Assembly: GCA_022578605.1 (NCBI GenBank)
Contig: MU394074.1
Span: 518,275 to 582,274 of the forward strand
From: Camillea tinctor
Lineage: Eukaryota; Ascomycota; Sordariomycetes; Xylariales; Xylariaceae
Direction: 5' to 3'
Length of the DNA stretch: 64,000 nucleotides
Shown here: piece after piece, positions 39,122 to 53,700 of the stretch
Layout: each line of letters starts with the position of its first letter
Numbering within the stretch: the first letter of the stretch is position 1
Position numbers and translations under genes: made by a program
The notes under the pieces: model-generated
The model's database searches: none
The model's input: only the letters and a program-made list of their open reading frames with translations
Told to the model about the DNA's origin: nothing

Positions 39122-39863
39122 CGCCTCGCTGGCCTACCCTTTCCACGTTCTCTACGCCAAATTGTTCCTATACTGTCAGGATATGTACTAAAAAAAACAC
39201 ACAAAACAAAGCATCGTTATGGATGGTTGCAGATCTCGGGCAGTTCTTCGCCAAGTGGCATAACCTCTGCTCGAGGTGTTCCGCACTACATCAGAACTTG
39301 AGCCACGCACATGACAGCTCTCGTTGGCGCATTACGGCCCCCCGGACACGCACAGTACTATACAGGGCCGGCAATAGGCTCATGGAATTATGATATGGTT
39401 TCCCTACGTTCCGACTATCTGCGTATCCTTTTTCATTATGCCGCTTGAGGAGGGCTAGTACGGTAATAGAAGACTAAGAAGGAGGCATGCTCGTTTGGCA
39501 GGAGGAGGAGGGTTATATCATCAGATAAAGAGTGGTGGAGCGAGGTTTTCGACCTTGGGGACTGATAAATTGCCATGATGCCCAGTTAATTTAGGGAAGG
39601 GCGGGCGACTTGGCAATACTCTCGCGTCTATACGTGGGCTTATTGTTAATGCTGGTGTTCGAGTTCCCCTCCCTTCCTAGACGTTCTCTCTTGGTCGATC
39701 TTTACGAAGCTATCAACGTCCCTCGGCGGTTCTGCTGGTGCACCTCAGCTATCACTTACCACAGGCCATAGGGTTGTGACTAATACAAGGGGTGTGTTGG
39801 GGGTGGTTTGTCTCGGGGCCTTGGGAATTAATAATCAGATAGACGGAAATGATGATTGACCAG

Positions 39864-39925
39864 AAAAAAAAGAAAAGAAAAGAAAAAAGAAAAAGAAGCC
39901 TTCCAAAAAAACAAGAGAAGAGAAA
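39864..39925 (+). repeat. Polypurine tract (AAAAG-type repeats)
   Basis: Mostly A with regularly spaced G on the + strand, with only a few pyrimidines at its right end. It resembles AAAAG/AAAGA microsatellite expansion in non-coding DNA downstream of the Pab2-like gene. Confidence 0.6.
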
Positions 39926-41292
39926 TATCACACTTATATAATAGGCAAAGACGGTTTGTTGGTCAGGCCAGTCAGTGAAATGTACCAACCAAGCTCCGAT
40001 TGATATAGTTTGGCCAAGGTAGGAGAGCTTTCGCGTTCGCTCTAGCGGAGCTCCGTCTTGTATAGGAGAAGGGTGAAAAAGAAGCACCGGTAGCTAATGA
40101 CGGAGCACATAGGGGATTAGGGGATCAGGAAATGGTTAATAGGTACCTACCTATGGCCTACCTATCTTCTAGCGGAGGCCTCTTCGTTGAGGGGATGGGT
40201 GGTTGCATACCTACCTACTTAGCAAGTTGATTCGCAGCGTTCCCTACCCTCCGTCATGATATCAAGTTACCTACCTTTCCCTCACTAACGCATTTTCCCC
40301 TCCTCCATATCCCAATTCCCCGTCCCCCCTCAACAAGATGTGAGGGAGAACCTAGAACCAGAAAAGGAGAGGGGGGTATATGATACTACATATGTAAGTG
40401 GTAAGTACCTAAGAGGTATTCAAGTTACATGGAAACAGCCAGCCGATCAAGCCATCAACCAAGCAGCCAACCAATGTTGTGTTCCTCCCGCTTCTCTCTA
40501 TCTCTCTCTCTCTTTATTTCTTTCCCAGTTCCCCTTTCTTTATCTCTCTCTGTGTTCAACGCTAGCCAACCAAACTTACCTACTAAGGTAAACCCCCAAA
40601 CCAGATAACCTAACTAGGTAAACAAAGCACACAAAAGATAATGGTGTGGGCGGGTAGCGGCACAAGCCGGTCGAATCAAAAGAGTAAAAGAAGGGCAAGA
40701 GTAAGTATAGGTTCGGTAGATTACCTAGGTAGATAGATAGGTAAAAGCAAGAAAGACAAGAAAAAAAAAAGAAATATACATGAGAAAAACCGAAACCGAG
40801 TAAATTCAAGATCTATTAAAAGAAACTGTTAGGTTGGTGTATTGGGGGATACATCACTCACCCGCATTAACTATGTAAGTTAGTAGTAAGTAAGTGATAA
40901 GTAACCAGTTGTCCCCAAGTCACACGCTTATTATTATCACAATGTTCCTTTGTTTCGTATCGGGATTGATTTTAATCATTTTTCAAATTTCACTTGGCTT
41001 GTTTACTGTAAGCTCACTGCTCACTCTTTTTTTTTTTCTCTCTGTGTGTTACTTTCTTGGGAGGCCGCCCTTCTTTCTCTTCCCCCCCTCCCCGGCGCGT
41101 GAAACTCGACTTCGACTCGACCAACCCTTACTTTCACAGCCTCCTTGGTTGACGACGCGTCTACGGCGTCTCTGCAACGGCGGACGGATGAACGGACGAA
41201 CCATATGGGGAGAGGCTACCTACATCTTGATCTCCTTGTTTTTTGGGGTTGTTTTGTTTCAGCAAGCTATCTAACCTAGGTAGCTATAATGC

Positions 41293-41314
41293 TATATATA
41301 TATATATATATATA
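41293..41314 (+). repeat. (TA)11 microsatellite
   Basis: Eleven uninterrupted TA units in intergenic DNA, 12 bases after an ACCTAGGT palindrome. Confidence 0.9.
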
Positions 41315-42478
41315 TTGTTTTTGAAGAGGGATATATATTTCATTTTAGGGTTTTTATTTCAATTTAATATCCTAAATGCTATTCTAAGCTACGAGAGACT
41401 TGGAGAAAGTATACAGGTACCTAGGTAGTTTTGGAGACTTTAAACTTGCTAACTACTGAGTACCTAAGGTACCTGCACTCAGTGGGTACGTACATATTGT
41501 TTGGAAGACCGTGCTCGACACACTCAGCTAGGTAGGGGTCAAGAATGGGCGGGGGTCAGGAGAAAGAAAGAAGCGTCATTCGCGATCGATTATGTACTTG
41601 TCTACGTACCACATTTCGTATTACCTTGATAGATGGTAGACGTCAATCACTGCACGAGGAGGGGGGAACCAACCAATTAAACCTAGTAATTAAGTTAATG
41701 GGAGAGTAACTAGTAGTCCGTAGAGATTTTTAGTTTATTTCAAATCCCCTGTACATGCTGCTAGGTAGGCATTGTAAGTGGGAAAGTTGGCGTATACCAA
41801 AGGGGGCAGTGTCTATAAGAAATATTAAAACTAGAAAAGAAAATCCCACCTTAAAACAGTCTCGTCTCTTAACAAGATATATCAATACCTAAACTTACGC
41901 AGGTGCTTATGTAGACGGGCAAGGTAGATTCAGGTATTAGGTGGGTAGATGGATGGGCAGATATTTTCAGAGAAAGCCCCAATTCTTTTCCGGGGGGATA
42001 GTGTTATTGTTGTTGCTATCGTTGTCGTTATTGTTGTTGTTGTTGTTCTTATGGTAGTATTGGACATACAATACATATCAATATGTAGGTAGGTAAGTAC
42101 TAGGTACTGTTGTATGTAAGTGGTGATAGTGGTTGTCCTGGTGGGTTCCCTGCAGATAGAGGCAGAGAGGGAAATGTTATTAGTCATCAGTTACTCAAGT
42201 GACACCTGAATCAACTAAGTAGGTACATCAAACCCCACCTGAGCTGCTGAAATTTGCACCCCTCTTCCTTCTTCCCCCTCTCTCTTCTCTCCCTGTTAGC
42301 GATTGCATAGCGTAAAAAAGTAGTGTTGTAGTGTTTTATGTATTTGTATCTTGTTTTCTACTATCTCTAAGGTTCTCTTTGCATGTACACAGCCTCATTA
42401 CATGTAAGTCTAAACGTTACCTAGTTGAAAACAAAACAACAACAAAAAAAAAAGGCACTGACTCTTTTCTTTCTCTAC

Positions 42479-42499
42479 TTTTTTTTTTTTTTTTTTTTT
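42479..42499 (+). repeat. T21 homopolymer followed by CAG
   Basis: Twenty-one T directly followed by CAG. This resembles a polypyrimidine tract with a 3' splice site, possibly of a 5'-leader intron of the downstream HECT ligase gene, but it may be only a homopolymer. Confidence 0.6.
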
Positions 42500-42919
42500 C
42501 AGTGATCTGTACTGTGGAATGCTCCTGTTTATTATTTTTATCTTTTTATTTCCCTTGTCTCCTCAACTACTATCATCACTGCACCTGTAATCCACAATCA
42601 ACACCCACTTTACCCTTAACTTTATTGGATAGTAGTGTCACCTAACCTATGTATGTACATAACCCTCATACATAGGTACATGTACCTACACTAAATGTGC
42701 CTTTACCTACCGCCCTACCTTGCCTAAATCCTGCTCTCCCCTCCCCCCCCCTACCTATACCTGTTAACCTGCTAACCAATCCTCCACCAACCTAACTTTA
42801 AACATCTTTGTCCATTGCATGTTTTTTTTTCTCTTATGTGATCGCTCTTGTCGCTGGCGACCTGACCACATTCAATATCGCCCCATCCCTAGTTTTCTAG
42901 GGGGAAAAAGAGAGAAAGA

Positions 42920-42969
42920 TACACATCACACATACACATACACATACACATATACACACACACACGCAC
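42920..42969 (+). repeat. CA-rich microsatellite (ACACAT/CA units)
   Basis: About 50 bases of ACACAT-like units passing into (CA)n, in the upstream region of the HECT ligase gene. Confidence 0.7.
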
Positions 42970-43129
42970 CCGACATATATCCACGCACACACATCACTAT
43001 CACACATCAGCCAACCTATACGAGAGGAGAAGAGAGAGGAGGGGGGGTTGTCCGAGCCCAGAAATTGAAAGAAAGTATCCATTAAACCGCTCAATTTTTT
43101 TTATAGTCATCCCTTCTATCGATTCGATT

Positions 43130-43275
43130 CGGAAGAGTAAAAAGAACAAAAGAGAAGAAAAGAAAAGAAAAGGGAATAGGGCCAAAGAAAGGAGTAAAGA
43201 GAGAGAAGAGTGAGAGTGAGAGAGTGGGCGCGTGAGACAGGAGAACAGGAATAACAAGAGAGACAAGAGACGGGG
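43130..43275 (+). repeat. Polypurine tract in the HECT ligase leader region
   Basis: About 145 bases with over four fifths A and G on the + strand, including AAAAG and GAGA runs, ending about 60 bases before the ATG. It is probably part of the 5' untranslated leader or core promoter. Confidence 0.5.
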
Positions 43276-43335
43276 TTGCAAAAGGTTCTCGACCTTCATT
43301 TCGAATGCTATAGCACAGCTCTCTGTATCGTCAAT

Positions 43336-46370
<3,035 letters not shown>

Positions 46371-46829
46371 AAGCGCTATCTATCATGGTGTCTCTGGGTT
46401 TTTTTTCTGTCTCTATCTGTCTCTCTGTCTCTTGGCTGTTTTTTGGTTTCTGGCTCTGGGGTTTTTTTTTCCTTTTCTTAAACCTCCTTTTCCACAAGAA
46501 GGTTTATTAAACGTATTTTCTTCTTTTTTTTTTTTTTCTCTCGGAACTACCTGAAGGAAGCGGTTGAAACTTAGTTTTTTTTTCTTTTTACTACTACTTA
46601 CTAGTGGTAAAAAGAAAGAGAAGAAACCTATGACCTGCCACTACCTACTACTATTAACTATTACTGCTCCTGCGAAAACCCTGTTTTGCTGCTGTATATA
46701 GACGAATTGAACGAAAAAAAAAGAAAGAGAAAAAAGAAAAACGCTCTTCAGCTCCCCATATATCGGTTTACTGTTCGTTGCGTGAGATGCTCACGAGATG
46801 TGGAAGCTTGGGAGTTTTGTACAGCGAAA

Positions 46830-46861
46830 GACAGACAGACAGACAGAGAGAGAGAGAGAGA
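46830..46861 (+). repeat. (GACA)n(GA)n microsatellite
   Basis: Four or more ACAG units pass directly into about eight GA units, in the 3' flank of the HECT ligase gene. Confidence 0.8.
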
Positions 46862-47470
46862 AGTTTGTAAAATGTAGCGGGATAAGAGGGGAGGATGGAA
46901 AGAAAGGATTAAGGGGTGAGGGAAGGAAAGGGGAAGGAGAGGGAGGAGAAGGGGAGGTTTAAGGAGGGGGGGCGGAAATTATAGTATAGCGGATGCTAGT
47001 TTGCTTGGTTTCTCTTCGGGTTTTTTTTTTTTCACATCCCTCCATCGATCTCAAAAACTATAGGTTAACATACATGCTTGCTCAGCTTTTTCAGGGCTGC
47101 TTCTCTCCCTCGTTTTCTTTTTCTACTTTCTGTCCCCTCTCCTCCCCCCCTTTTTTTGAGTTCAAGGCCCCTCCTGTATTGATTCTCGAGTGCGGGTGAG
47201 TAAGTAACGAGCTTGGGTATCCGGTGTAAAGGGTTCTTGGTCGCTGATCGCCTGCTGTTGGAGAAAAGATTTGTTGCCATGCAAGGTAGGTAGATAGGGG
47301 AGATAGGATTCCCATCTACAGGCTAAAGGTTAGGTAGATAAAGGGAAGGGTGTTTGGTTTGTGGTGATGCCTAGCAAAAAAAAGTTTAGATGGGTTGATG
47401 TATAGTCGCTTGCTGTATGCGTGCTCATACAACTTATATACCTTACATTAGGTACATATCTACATAGAAT

Positions 47471-47484
47471 CCCCCCCCCCCCCC
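47471..47484 (+). repeat. C14 homopolymer
   Basis: Fourteen consecutive C in the convergent intergenic region; one of several long C or G runs near 47.5-47.7 kb. Confidence 0.85.
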
Positions 47485-47675
47485 TTTATCATATTCTGCC
47501 ACTGACTGCTATTACCACGTCTACTACTTTGATTCCAAACTTAAGATTGGGTTAGCAGATGGGATACCCGTATTGAGAAATATTGAGTTTTTTTTTTTAT
47601 TTTTTTTCAAAAAAAAAAAAAAAAGAGTTGTACCGGAATAGAGATATGCTAGGTGGAAGAGTAATAAAAAAAAAA

Positions 47676-47691
47676 GGGGGGGGGGGGGGGG
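47676..47691 (+). repeat. G16 homopolymer preceded by A10
   Basis: An A run directly followed by sixteen G, the mirror order of the G25-A10 run beside the assembly gap at 24 kb. Exact length is likely unreliable. Confidence 0.85.
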
Positions 47692-48676
47692 TTTGTATAA
47701 AGCAATTAGATAATTATTTCAAACGTCTAGATAAAAATTAAGAAAAAAAAACAAAAACCAAGGCGAATCACAAGAGCCAAGTCGTAAAAAGCAGCAGAAC
47801 AGAATTATCTCTTTTTTGTTTCGTTTTGTTAAATGTGTGTATATATAATGTAGTTTGTTTGTGCAAGGATTTCCTCTTTCTTTAGTCGTTCAGTCCGTTC
47901 CAGTTCCAATTCCAATCGCTAGTGTAATAACCCCCCCCTCCTACCCCCAATGACCTGACCCCCTATTTCCCTGCCTACCACCTTCTTTCTTCCTTTCCAT
48001 CCATTCCATTCTCCTTTCCCCTCCGCGACTGATTGGAATCAGTAAAATGAATTTCTTTCTTTCTCCCTTTTCTAAATGTTCGGAGCCTTGGGTGGAAATG
48101 AACCAAAGAGGTTATATAATCTCTACATCTGAGGAGGAAAAAAAGGACAACGCCAACGGAGAAAAAAATGGTAAGGACATATTCATAAAAGCTTCAAATT
48201 GAAGTTTGATTGTTTCAATCCGACGCCTCTACTTCCCGTGTTTCCCCCCTTTGAAAATCAAAATCCATGTCTTTAATAAAAAATAATAATAGTGTATCAC
48301 GTCTCATATGCTCAATGAAGAAGATGAAGAGGGCAAAACTCCCAAAATGAATAAAAGCGTATTCAGCTCCCCCAAGTGTCTGCCACCAAACCAATAATTC
48401 AGTCCCCCGCTAGAGCAGTAGTAGTAAATAAGAGGGGGAAAAAAGGACCAGCTCTTTAAGGGGAAGAAGGGGAAACAAACATCGAGACCGTAATATCTGA
48501 AAGTCGTATAATAAAAAGTCGTACGGTAAAAAGTAGTTGTTCCAAGAATCCAGTATGATCCAACGAATAGGAAGGTTTTGGTCTCGATTTTCGTCTGTTA
48601 TATTCCTTCGTAAAGTGCTGTCGTAGCGGCTAGGCTGTCGTCTCGCTTTCTAGCAGCGCTCAGCCCATCAAATACA

Positions 48677-50719
48677 TTATCGAGTAGCATCGGATTTAAT
48701 GCTATGGCCACGCCGGTGCTTTCCGTTTCCTTTATCCTTCACGGGACTCACGAAGGTGACATGCTTACTGTCATCGTTGCCCAGCCGTACTGTTGTCCCA
48801 GCTCCAGCGCCAGCAGAGCCGCGATGATGCCGAATACCACGAGCGCCCGAATGATCATCATCGATGTCGATCTCGTCAACGTCGGAAATAGACTGGGCAC
48901 CGATACTATCGTCCGCCTCGGAGTCCGAGTCCGAATCGGCTACCGAGTCGTCATACTCGCCATCGTCACTAACAAGTGACGGTGCGTTATTACTCACGGC
49001 AGTATTAGGACTCAACTCTGCACCGTCTAATACATCATCATCTAACGTGACTTCCGGTTCGGGACCTGAAGAGACCTTAGGGGCGGGAGTTGGTACAGGG
49101 GTAGCATATGGAACGAGAGGGTATGCGCCCTTACTGCTAGTCGGGCGGGTGGTCGCAACGGCCGGTGACATAGTAGCTCTGGCAGGAATGCGTGGCCGAC
49201 CAACTTGGCCGCTAGTACTGCTTACGTTCCGTGCCCCCGGTGCGTCGGCTTCTTCGGGCTCTTCGTCTTCAGGGGAAGAGAAGTCGTCCATGTCTATCTT
49301 CGTCTTAACCTCGCTAACTAGCTCACCAAGGTTGCCGTTAAACCCTCGGCTTTGAAGTAAACGAGAAAGATGGGGAGAGTCAGCCGATGGAGAAAATGTA
49401 GATTTCGGCTTGGTGGCTGGTGGAGGTTTGGTTGAGGGTTCAGGAGCGGTGGGAATCGACGTGACACCAGGTAGTCGTCCCTGACGGTAAAGGTCTAATG
49501 ATTCCTGTATGCGACGCACAACCGAAAAGCAGGCCTCGGATTCGGACAAAGCGTTTTCACGCGTGAATGGGTGGACGAGGCCAGAGGGAGGGGCACTATA
49601 AACAGGGGGTTTCTCCTCTCCTACAGCGCTATTATTCTCGGCAACTTCGATGGGGTGGCCGCAGTGCACAGCGGCTTCTTCATGGCTCTTGAAGTCCCTC
49701 TTATGCGCTATGCGGCAATGGTTGATGAAACCTTGGGTGCTCGAGAAGTTCTCACGATGGCAATCTATACAGACTAGTTTCACGGTCTTCCCGTCAGATC
49801 GCTTCAAGACACAAGGCCCATTCTTATCCTTAGGAGGAGGGTAACCGCTCGACAAGGCCTGCAGCTTCTGACCTGCGGTACCCCTGACTGGCCTACCCTT
49901 GCCCTGCGGCGCACCCAACTCGGCGAAGCTATTCCTTGTCGATCTGCCATCTGTCGATGTTCGCAGCCGCGAAGAATCAGACTGGGCCAGAGGCTCGTAA
50001 GGGATGCCGTCAAACTTGGGGTCTGGTATGAGCCACTTGGCGTAGTGCCGCGCATAGGGGCCATCGACAACACCAAAAGGCGGCGCCCACTGAGGCAGCT
50101 TCTCGCCTGCTTTCGGCTGCAAGGCCGGGCCAGTGCCGTTGGTGATGTTCAACATCTGCTCAGGAGTGGGAACATTAACGGGGTAGGGTATCAGGTGACA
50201 TCGGCGCAGTTGCTCCAAGGCGACTTGGCACTTTGCAAGTTCCTGATTGATTAAACGCAGTTCATCGTGTTTCAGTAAGATCTCGAGACTAAACTGCTCC
50301 TCAATAGCCTCCTTCGCACGCTCCAAGTCGGGCTGCTCCGTCGAAGTAGACGCAGATGCCGATGCCATTGCTGGCGTCGGCGTTAGCAGCGACACATTCC
50401 CTTCCCTCACCGGCGACAGCGCCGCCTTCTTGGAAGGCTTTAGCCCATGACCATGACCATGCTCATCACCATCTGTCCTCGGCCGCTTGGCTGCGGGAGC
50501 ACCAGCAGCAACAGAAGTAGAAGTAGCAGCGTGTTGCGACGCTATCGCAGCGTTGCTCTGCCTCCGTCTCTTGGGAGGCCTAGGTGGCGAAGCGGTGAGC
50601 GGCGTGGTTGACGGTATCCAAGGCTGCACGGGTTTGGCGAAATCAAGCATGGGTTGATCGACTGGCACTGTCTTATCGCTTCCCCTGGGATCTGAGCTCC
50701 AGAATCGGAACATTAGCAT
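48677..50719 (-). CDS. AHC1-like C2H2 zinc-finger protein (ADA histone acetyltransferase complex)
   Basis: A single exon of 680 residues from the ATG at 50719; a second in-frame ATG two codons later (50713) gives the MFRFWSSD start I would expect for the family. Ahc1 is a subunit of the yeast ADA complex, so a role in Gcn5-dependent histone acetylation is inferred. The N-terminus is Pro/Ser-rich with basic patches (PPKRRR, KRPR). A conserved helical segment (about 132-180) includes KHDELRLINQELAKCQ and LRRCHLIPYPV, followed by the conserved APPFGVVDGPYARHYAKW stretch. A single C2H2-type finger follows, with C317, C320, H334 and H339 in CIDCHRENFS...HCRIAH. The C-terminal half is disordered and acidic (Asp/Ser-rich, about 590-640). 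It is transcribed convergently to the HECT ligase and divergently from the Alba-like gene. Intact. Confidence 0.82.
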   Translation of the reverse strand: MLMFRFWSSDPRGSDKTVPVDQPMLDFAKPVQPWIPSTTPLTASPPRPPKRRRQSNAAIASQHAATSTSVAAGAPAAKRPRTDGDEHGHGHGLKPSKKAALSPVREGNVSLLTPTPAMASASASTSTEQPDLERAKEAIEEQFSLEILLKHDELRLINQELAKCQVALEQLRRCHLIPYPVNVPTPEQMLNITNGTGPALQPKAGEKLPQWAPPFGVVDGPYARHYAKWLIPDPKFDGIPYEPLAQSDSSRLRTSTDGRSTRNSFAELGAPQGKGRPVRGTAGQKLQALSSGYPPPKDKNGPCVLKRSDGKTVKLVCIDCHRENFSSTQGFINHCRIAHKRDFKSHEEAAVHCGHPIEVAENNSAVGEEKPPVYSAPPSGLVHPFTRENALSESEACFSVVRRIQESLDLYRQGRLPGVTSIPTAPEPSTKPPPATKPKSTFSPSADSPHLSRLLQSRGFNGNLGELVSEVKTKIDMDDFSSPEDEEPEEADAPGARNVSSTSGQVGRPRIPARATMSPAVATTRPTSSKGAYPLVPYATPVPTPAPKVSSGPEPEVTLDDDVLDGAELSPNTAVSNNAPSLVSDDGEYDDSVADSDSDSEADDSIGAQSISDVDEIDIDDDHSGARGIRHHRGSAGAGAGTTVRLGNDDSKHVTFVSPVKDKGNGKHRRGHSIKSDATR

Positions 50720-53700
50720 ACCCAACCGGGGGGTGAATGATTTATTCTCTTGCTGTAAATCGACAGCGACGTGTTATCGGCGTCGTGGTTGTTGCCGAAA
50801 TCGTTGTCGTCGTGGTCGGGGAGAGAGAGGGAGAGAGAGATGATAGGTAAGTAAGTGGTTTTGATAAGTTGCCTTGCTTTTGGCTTTGCTTGCTTCAGGT
50901 CCCTTTCCTTAGGTCCCTTTTCCTTCTCTAGCACCAACAGGGTTGGCCGGGTTGGGCACACAACGCGGTCGCGCAGGGACCAGGCTCAAACTCAAATCTG
51001 ATAGGTACTTGAAGTATGTACTGTACAACAAGGTGAAAAAAAAAGGGAAAAGGGAAGGAAGGTTGGACTTGTGTGGCAGATGTGCGACGTGCGACGTGCT
51101 ATGTGCTATGTGCGACGCCAGACAGTAAGAAGGCCCCTTCCCAGGTTCTCCCAGGTTCGCCCAGGACAAGTCAAGTACAAGAAGTACAAGGCTGACGTAA
51201 CTAAAGTAAACTGGGGTCGACTTCGCTGAAGCTGCAGGTGGTGAGTGTACGATCGGGGGGATCGGGTCAGTTCCAACGAATGCGATCAAAGTCCTACGTG
51301 CCTTAGACCCGCTCGGAAGCAGCAATACGGTCAATCCGTCAATCCAGATGGCGGTGGCAGCTTCGTACGTGGTTGGGGCGAGATCCACGAACACACAAGA
51401 AGGTCGAAGGTGTGATGTGGCCACCGTCAATTTGTCAAATAGAGCCAACCTAAACTTCAGGCTGAGTCAGGCCAAATGGAATCCTCAATCGTCAATCTTT
51501 CAATCGACCGACCAGTCTTTTTTTTTGTTCTTTGTTCTTTTTTTTTTCTCCTTCTTTCTTGTATTGTAATGGTAGAGTGGCGTGGTGTAAAGTGTAAATG
51601 GGGATGCACAAACGTGCGCAAAACGGTAAAAAGGTAAAGTGGTATACCTACTCCGTAGAGAGTTGTGTAAGAGAGAGAGAGAGGCGAAATGGAAAGAACA
51701 AAGCCGAACAATCAATACGTGAGGCAGTGCAAAAAATATTGAAAGTCGGTAATGCTTGCGTATAAATTAAATAAAAATAGGTTTCTGGGTACAACTCGTT
51801 TTTCTTCAATTCAGTAACTGGATGGTTGCGACCGGCGACAAATGATGATGTCCGTCCTTTAGGGAGCGCGAATCAATAAACAGGTTTGCTGGTAGTGAGA
51901 GAGAGCTACGGGAGAAAAGGAAGAATAATAAAATCAGCCATCAAAGGTACCGTAATTAAAATAATAATAATAAATGATAATGATAAGAAGAAATGCGCGC
52001 GTAATCTTCTTTTCTTTTTTTTTTTCTTGTATTGTCTGTTCTCTCTTCGGAGGTTCTTTTTTTATTTCTTCTTTTCCTTTTCTTTTGCGATCGGGGAACA
52101 AAAAAGGAGCGATGCAGGCAAAAGATTCCCCTAAAGCAAAACGTGAAAGTTGGTTGTAAGTGGATGCGCAGAAGTGGGAAAGGGGAGGGAAAGAGAAGAG
52201 TGGGCGCAAAAAAAAAGGAGGGTAGAGAAGGGGTTTCGAAAAAAGAGAAGGGGGGTGGAAATGCGCAAATCGCAAAAGGAATGCGTGAAAATGGAAAGTG
52301 TATTAATTAAAAATGTACGGTAATGTAGCAAAATGATTCGTCTTTTTTTGTCGGTATTATCGTTGCGACCTAGATTTAGTAGGTAGATAGATACCTCTAA
52401 ATTTGGCTAGGTAAGGGTAAAAATAGGTAGGTAGTGTAGGTACTGGTATGTACTCTATGGATGTACTCTATGTATAATGTAGGTCGTAGGTAGGTAGAGA
52501 GAGGGAGAAGGAAGAAGGAGAGACAGAGCGAGATAGATTGAGTAGATAGATGGGTGGAAGAATGATGAGTGATGGGTGACGGGGTGGTGGATTGGTGGGT
52601 GGTGGTGTATAAGTTAGGTGGAAAGTTAGTTGATCAAGGTGCAGCTTGGGAAATGTTCAGGGTTTAGTCTAGGGGGGAGTGTTATGTGTGGTAAGTGATT
52701 ATCCTCTAGTGTAGTGTAGTGTAGTTCCCTTCAGTTAATGCTGAAAAGAGAGATGTCTCTACTTACTAGAACTCGATAATGGGGGGTGGGAAAGGGAGTT
52801 GTGTGTTGAACGGGTGAGTGAGAGTGATTGATTGAATGAATGAATGCGACAGACAGGGGCAAAAAGGAAGGGATGCAAAAATAAAAGTGGGTAGGCTAAA
52901 ATCCAGAGACACTTGCAAAGACAGAGAAGAGAATCAAAGAATGTTCCAAGTTTGGAGGCGGCTTGGGCCACACCACTACCTTGGATCCCCCCGGGGGATT
53001 GATCCTATGGGGGTGAAAGGGGAGGGGGGCGATTTGACAAGGCCTCCGTCTAGAAAGTCTAAAAGGGTGTTGGTAGAACTTGCCTAGCGTGTTATGGTGG
53101 TGGCTCGTGTAATAAGAAAAGGAGATGATGCGCCGATGGGTGATTAAAGCGGGGCCAATAAAACCTGTCTAGTCCGACCGCCGTCAAATGTTTCGTATTG
53201 GATAGCCACCATCACTATCACCGTAGCCCAGGTTTAAGTCGATTGCGATACTATCTCCCACTATGGTGTTGACAATCTAGTTGACAACCTAGTTGACAAC
53301 CTAGTGTATGTCCAAAGTTCCCTACTTCTTACGTACATCACATGTATGCGCAGGTCTAGGCAGACAAAAAGTGTAGTTGCACGCCCTATCTCAAGGTATG
53401 CATACCTCAGGTTAGACAGGTAGAGATATACAAGGTATCTAAGGCATATAGGTAGGCAGAGAAAAATGAGCATCGCGGGATGCGACTGGAAGAACTTGAA
53501 GGCTTGGTAGGATTTGCACTTGTAATATATTCAGAATGGCTTTGTATATTCAAAGTGCCTGGAATGTATTAGTTCCGTATAAGCACTCCAATTATTATAC
53601 CTATATGATACTTATGTTTTACAGAGTACCTAGGTAATTAGTCAAGCACTACCCTCCACCATCACTACTACCACCATTTTGGCATACATCCAATACATGT

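Larger units (their letters stand above)
39122..43335. other. 4.2-kb intergenic region rich in simple sequence
   Basis: No supported gene. It should hold the 3' end of the Pab2-like transcript and a long upstream region of the HECT ligase. Notable content: purine-rich stretches (about 39864-39925 and 43130-43275), pyrimidine-rich stretches, T runs at about 41029 and 42479, (TA)11 at 41293, CA-rich repeats at 42920 and ACCTAGGT palindromes at 40723, 41274 and 41419. Open frames here are low-complexity translations. Confidence 0.55.
46371..48676. other. 2.3-kb convergent intergenic region, low complexity
   Basis: Lies between the 3' ends of the HECT ligase and AHC1-like genes and should contain both 3' untranslated regions. 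It is dominated by T runs, GA repeats, a purine-rich stretch at about 46.87-46.98 kb, a C14 run at 47471, poly-T and poly-A near 47.6 kb and a G16 run at 47676. No gene was recognised. Confidence 0.55.

Noticed and set aside
50909..51448. 179-codon minus-strand open frame upstream of the AHC1-like gene
   Set aside because: No domain or codon pattern of a real gene; it overlaps the expected promoter and reads through low-complexity sequence.
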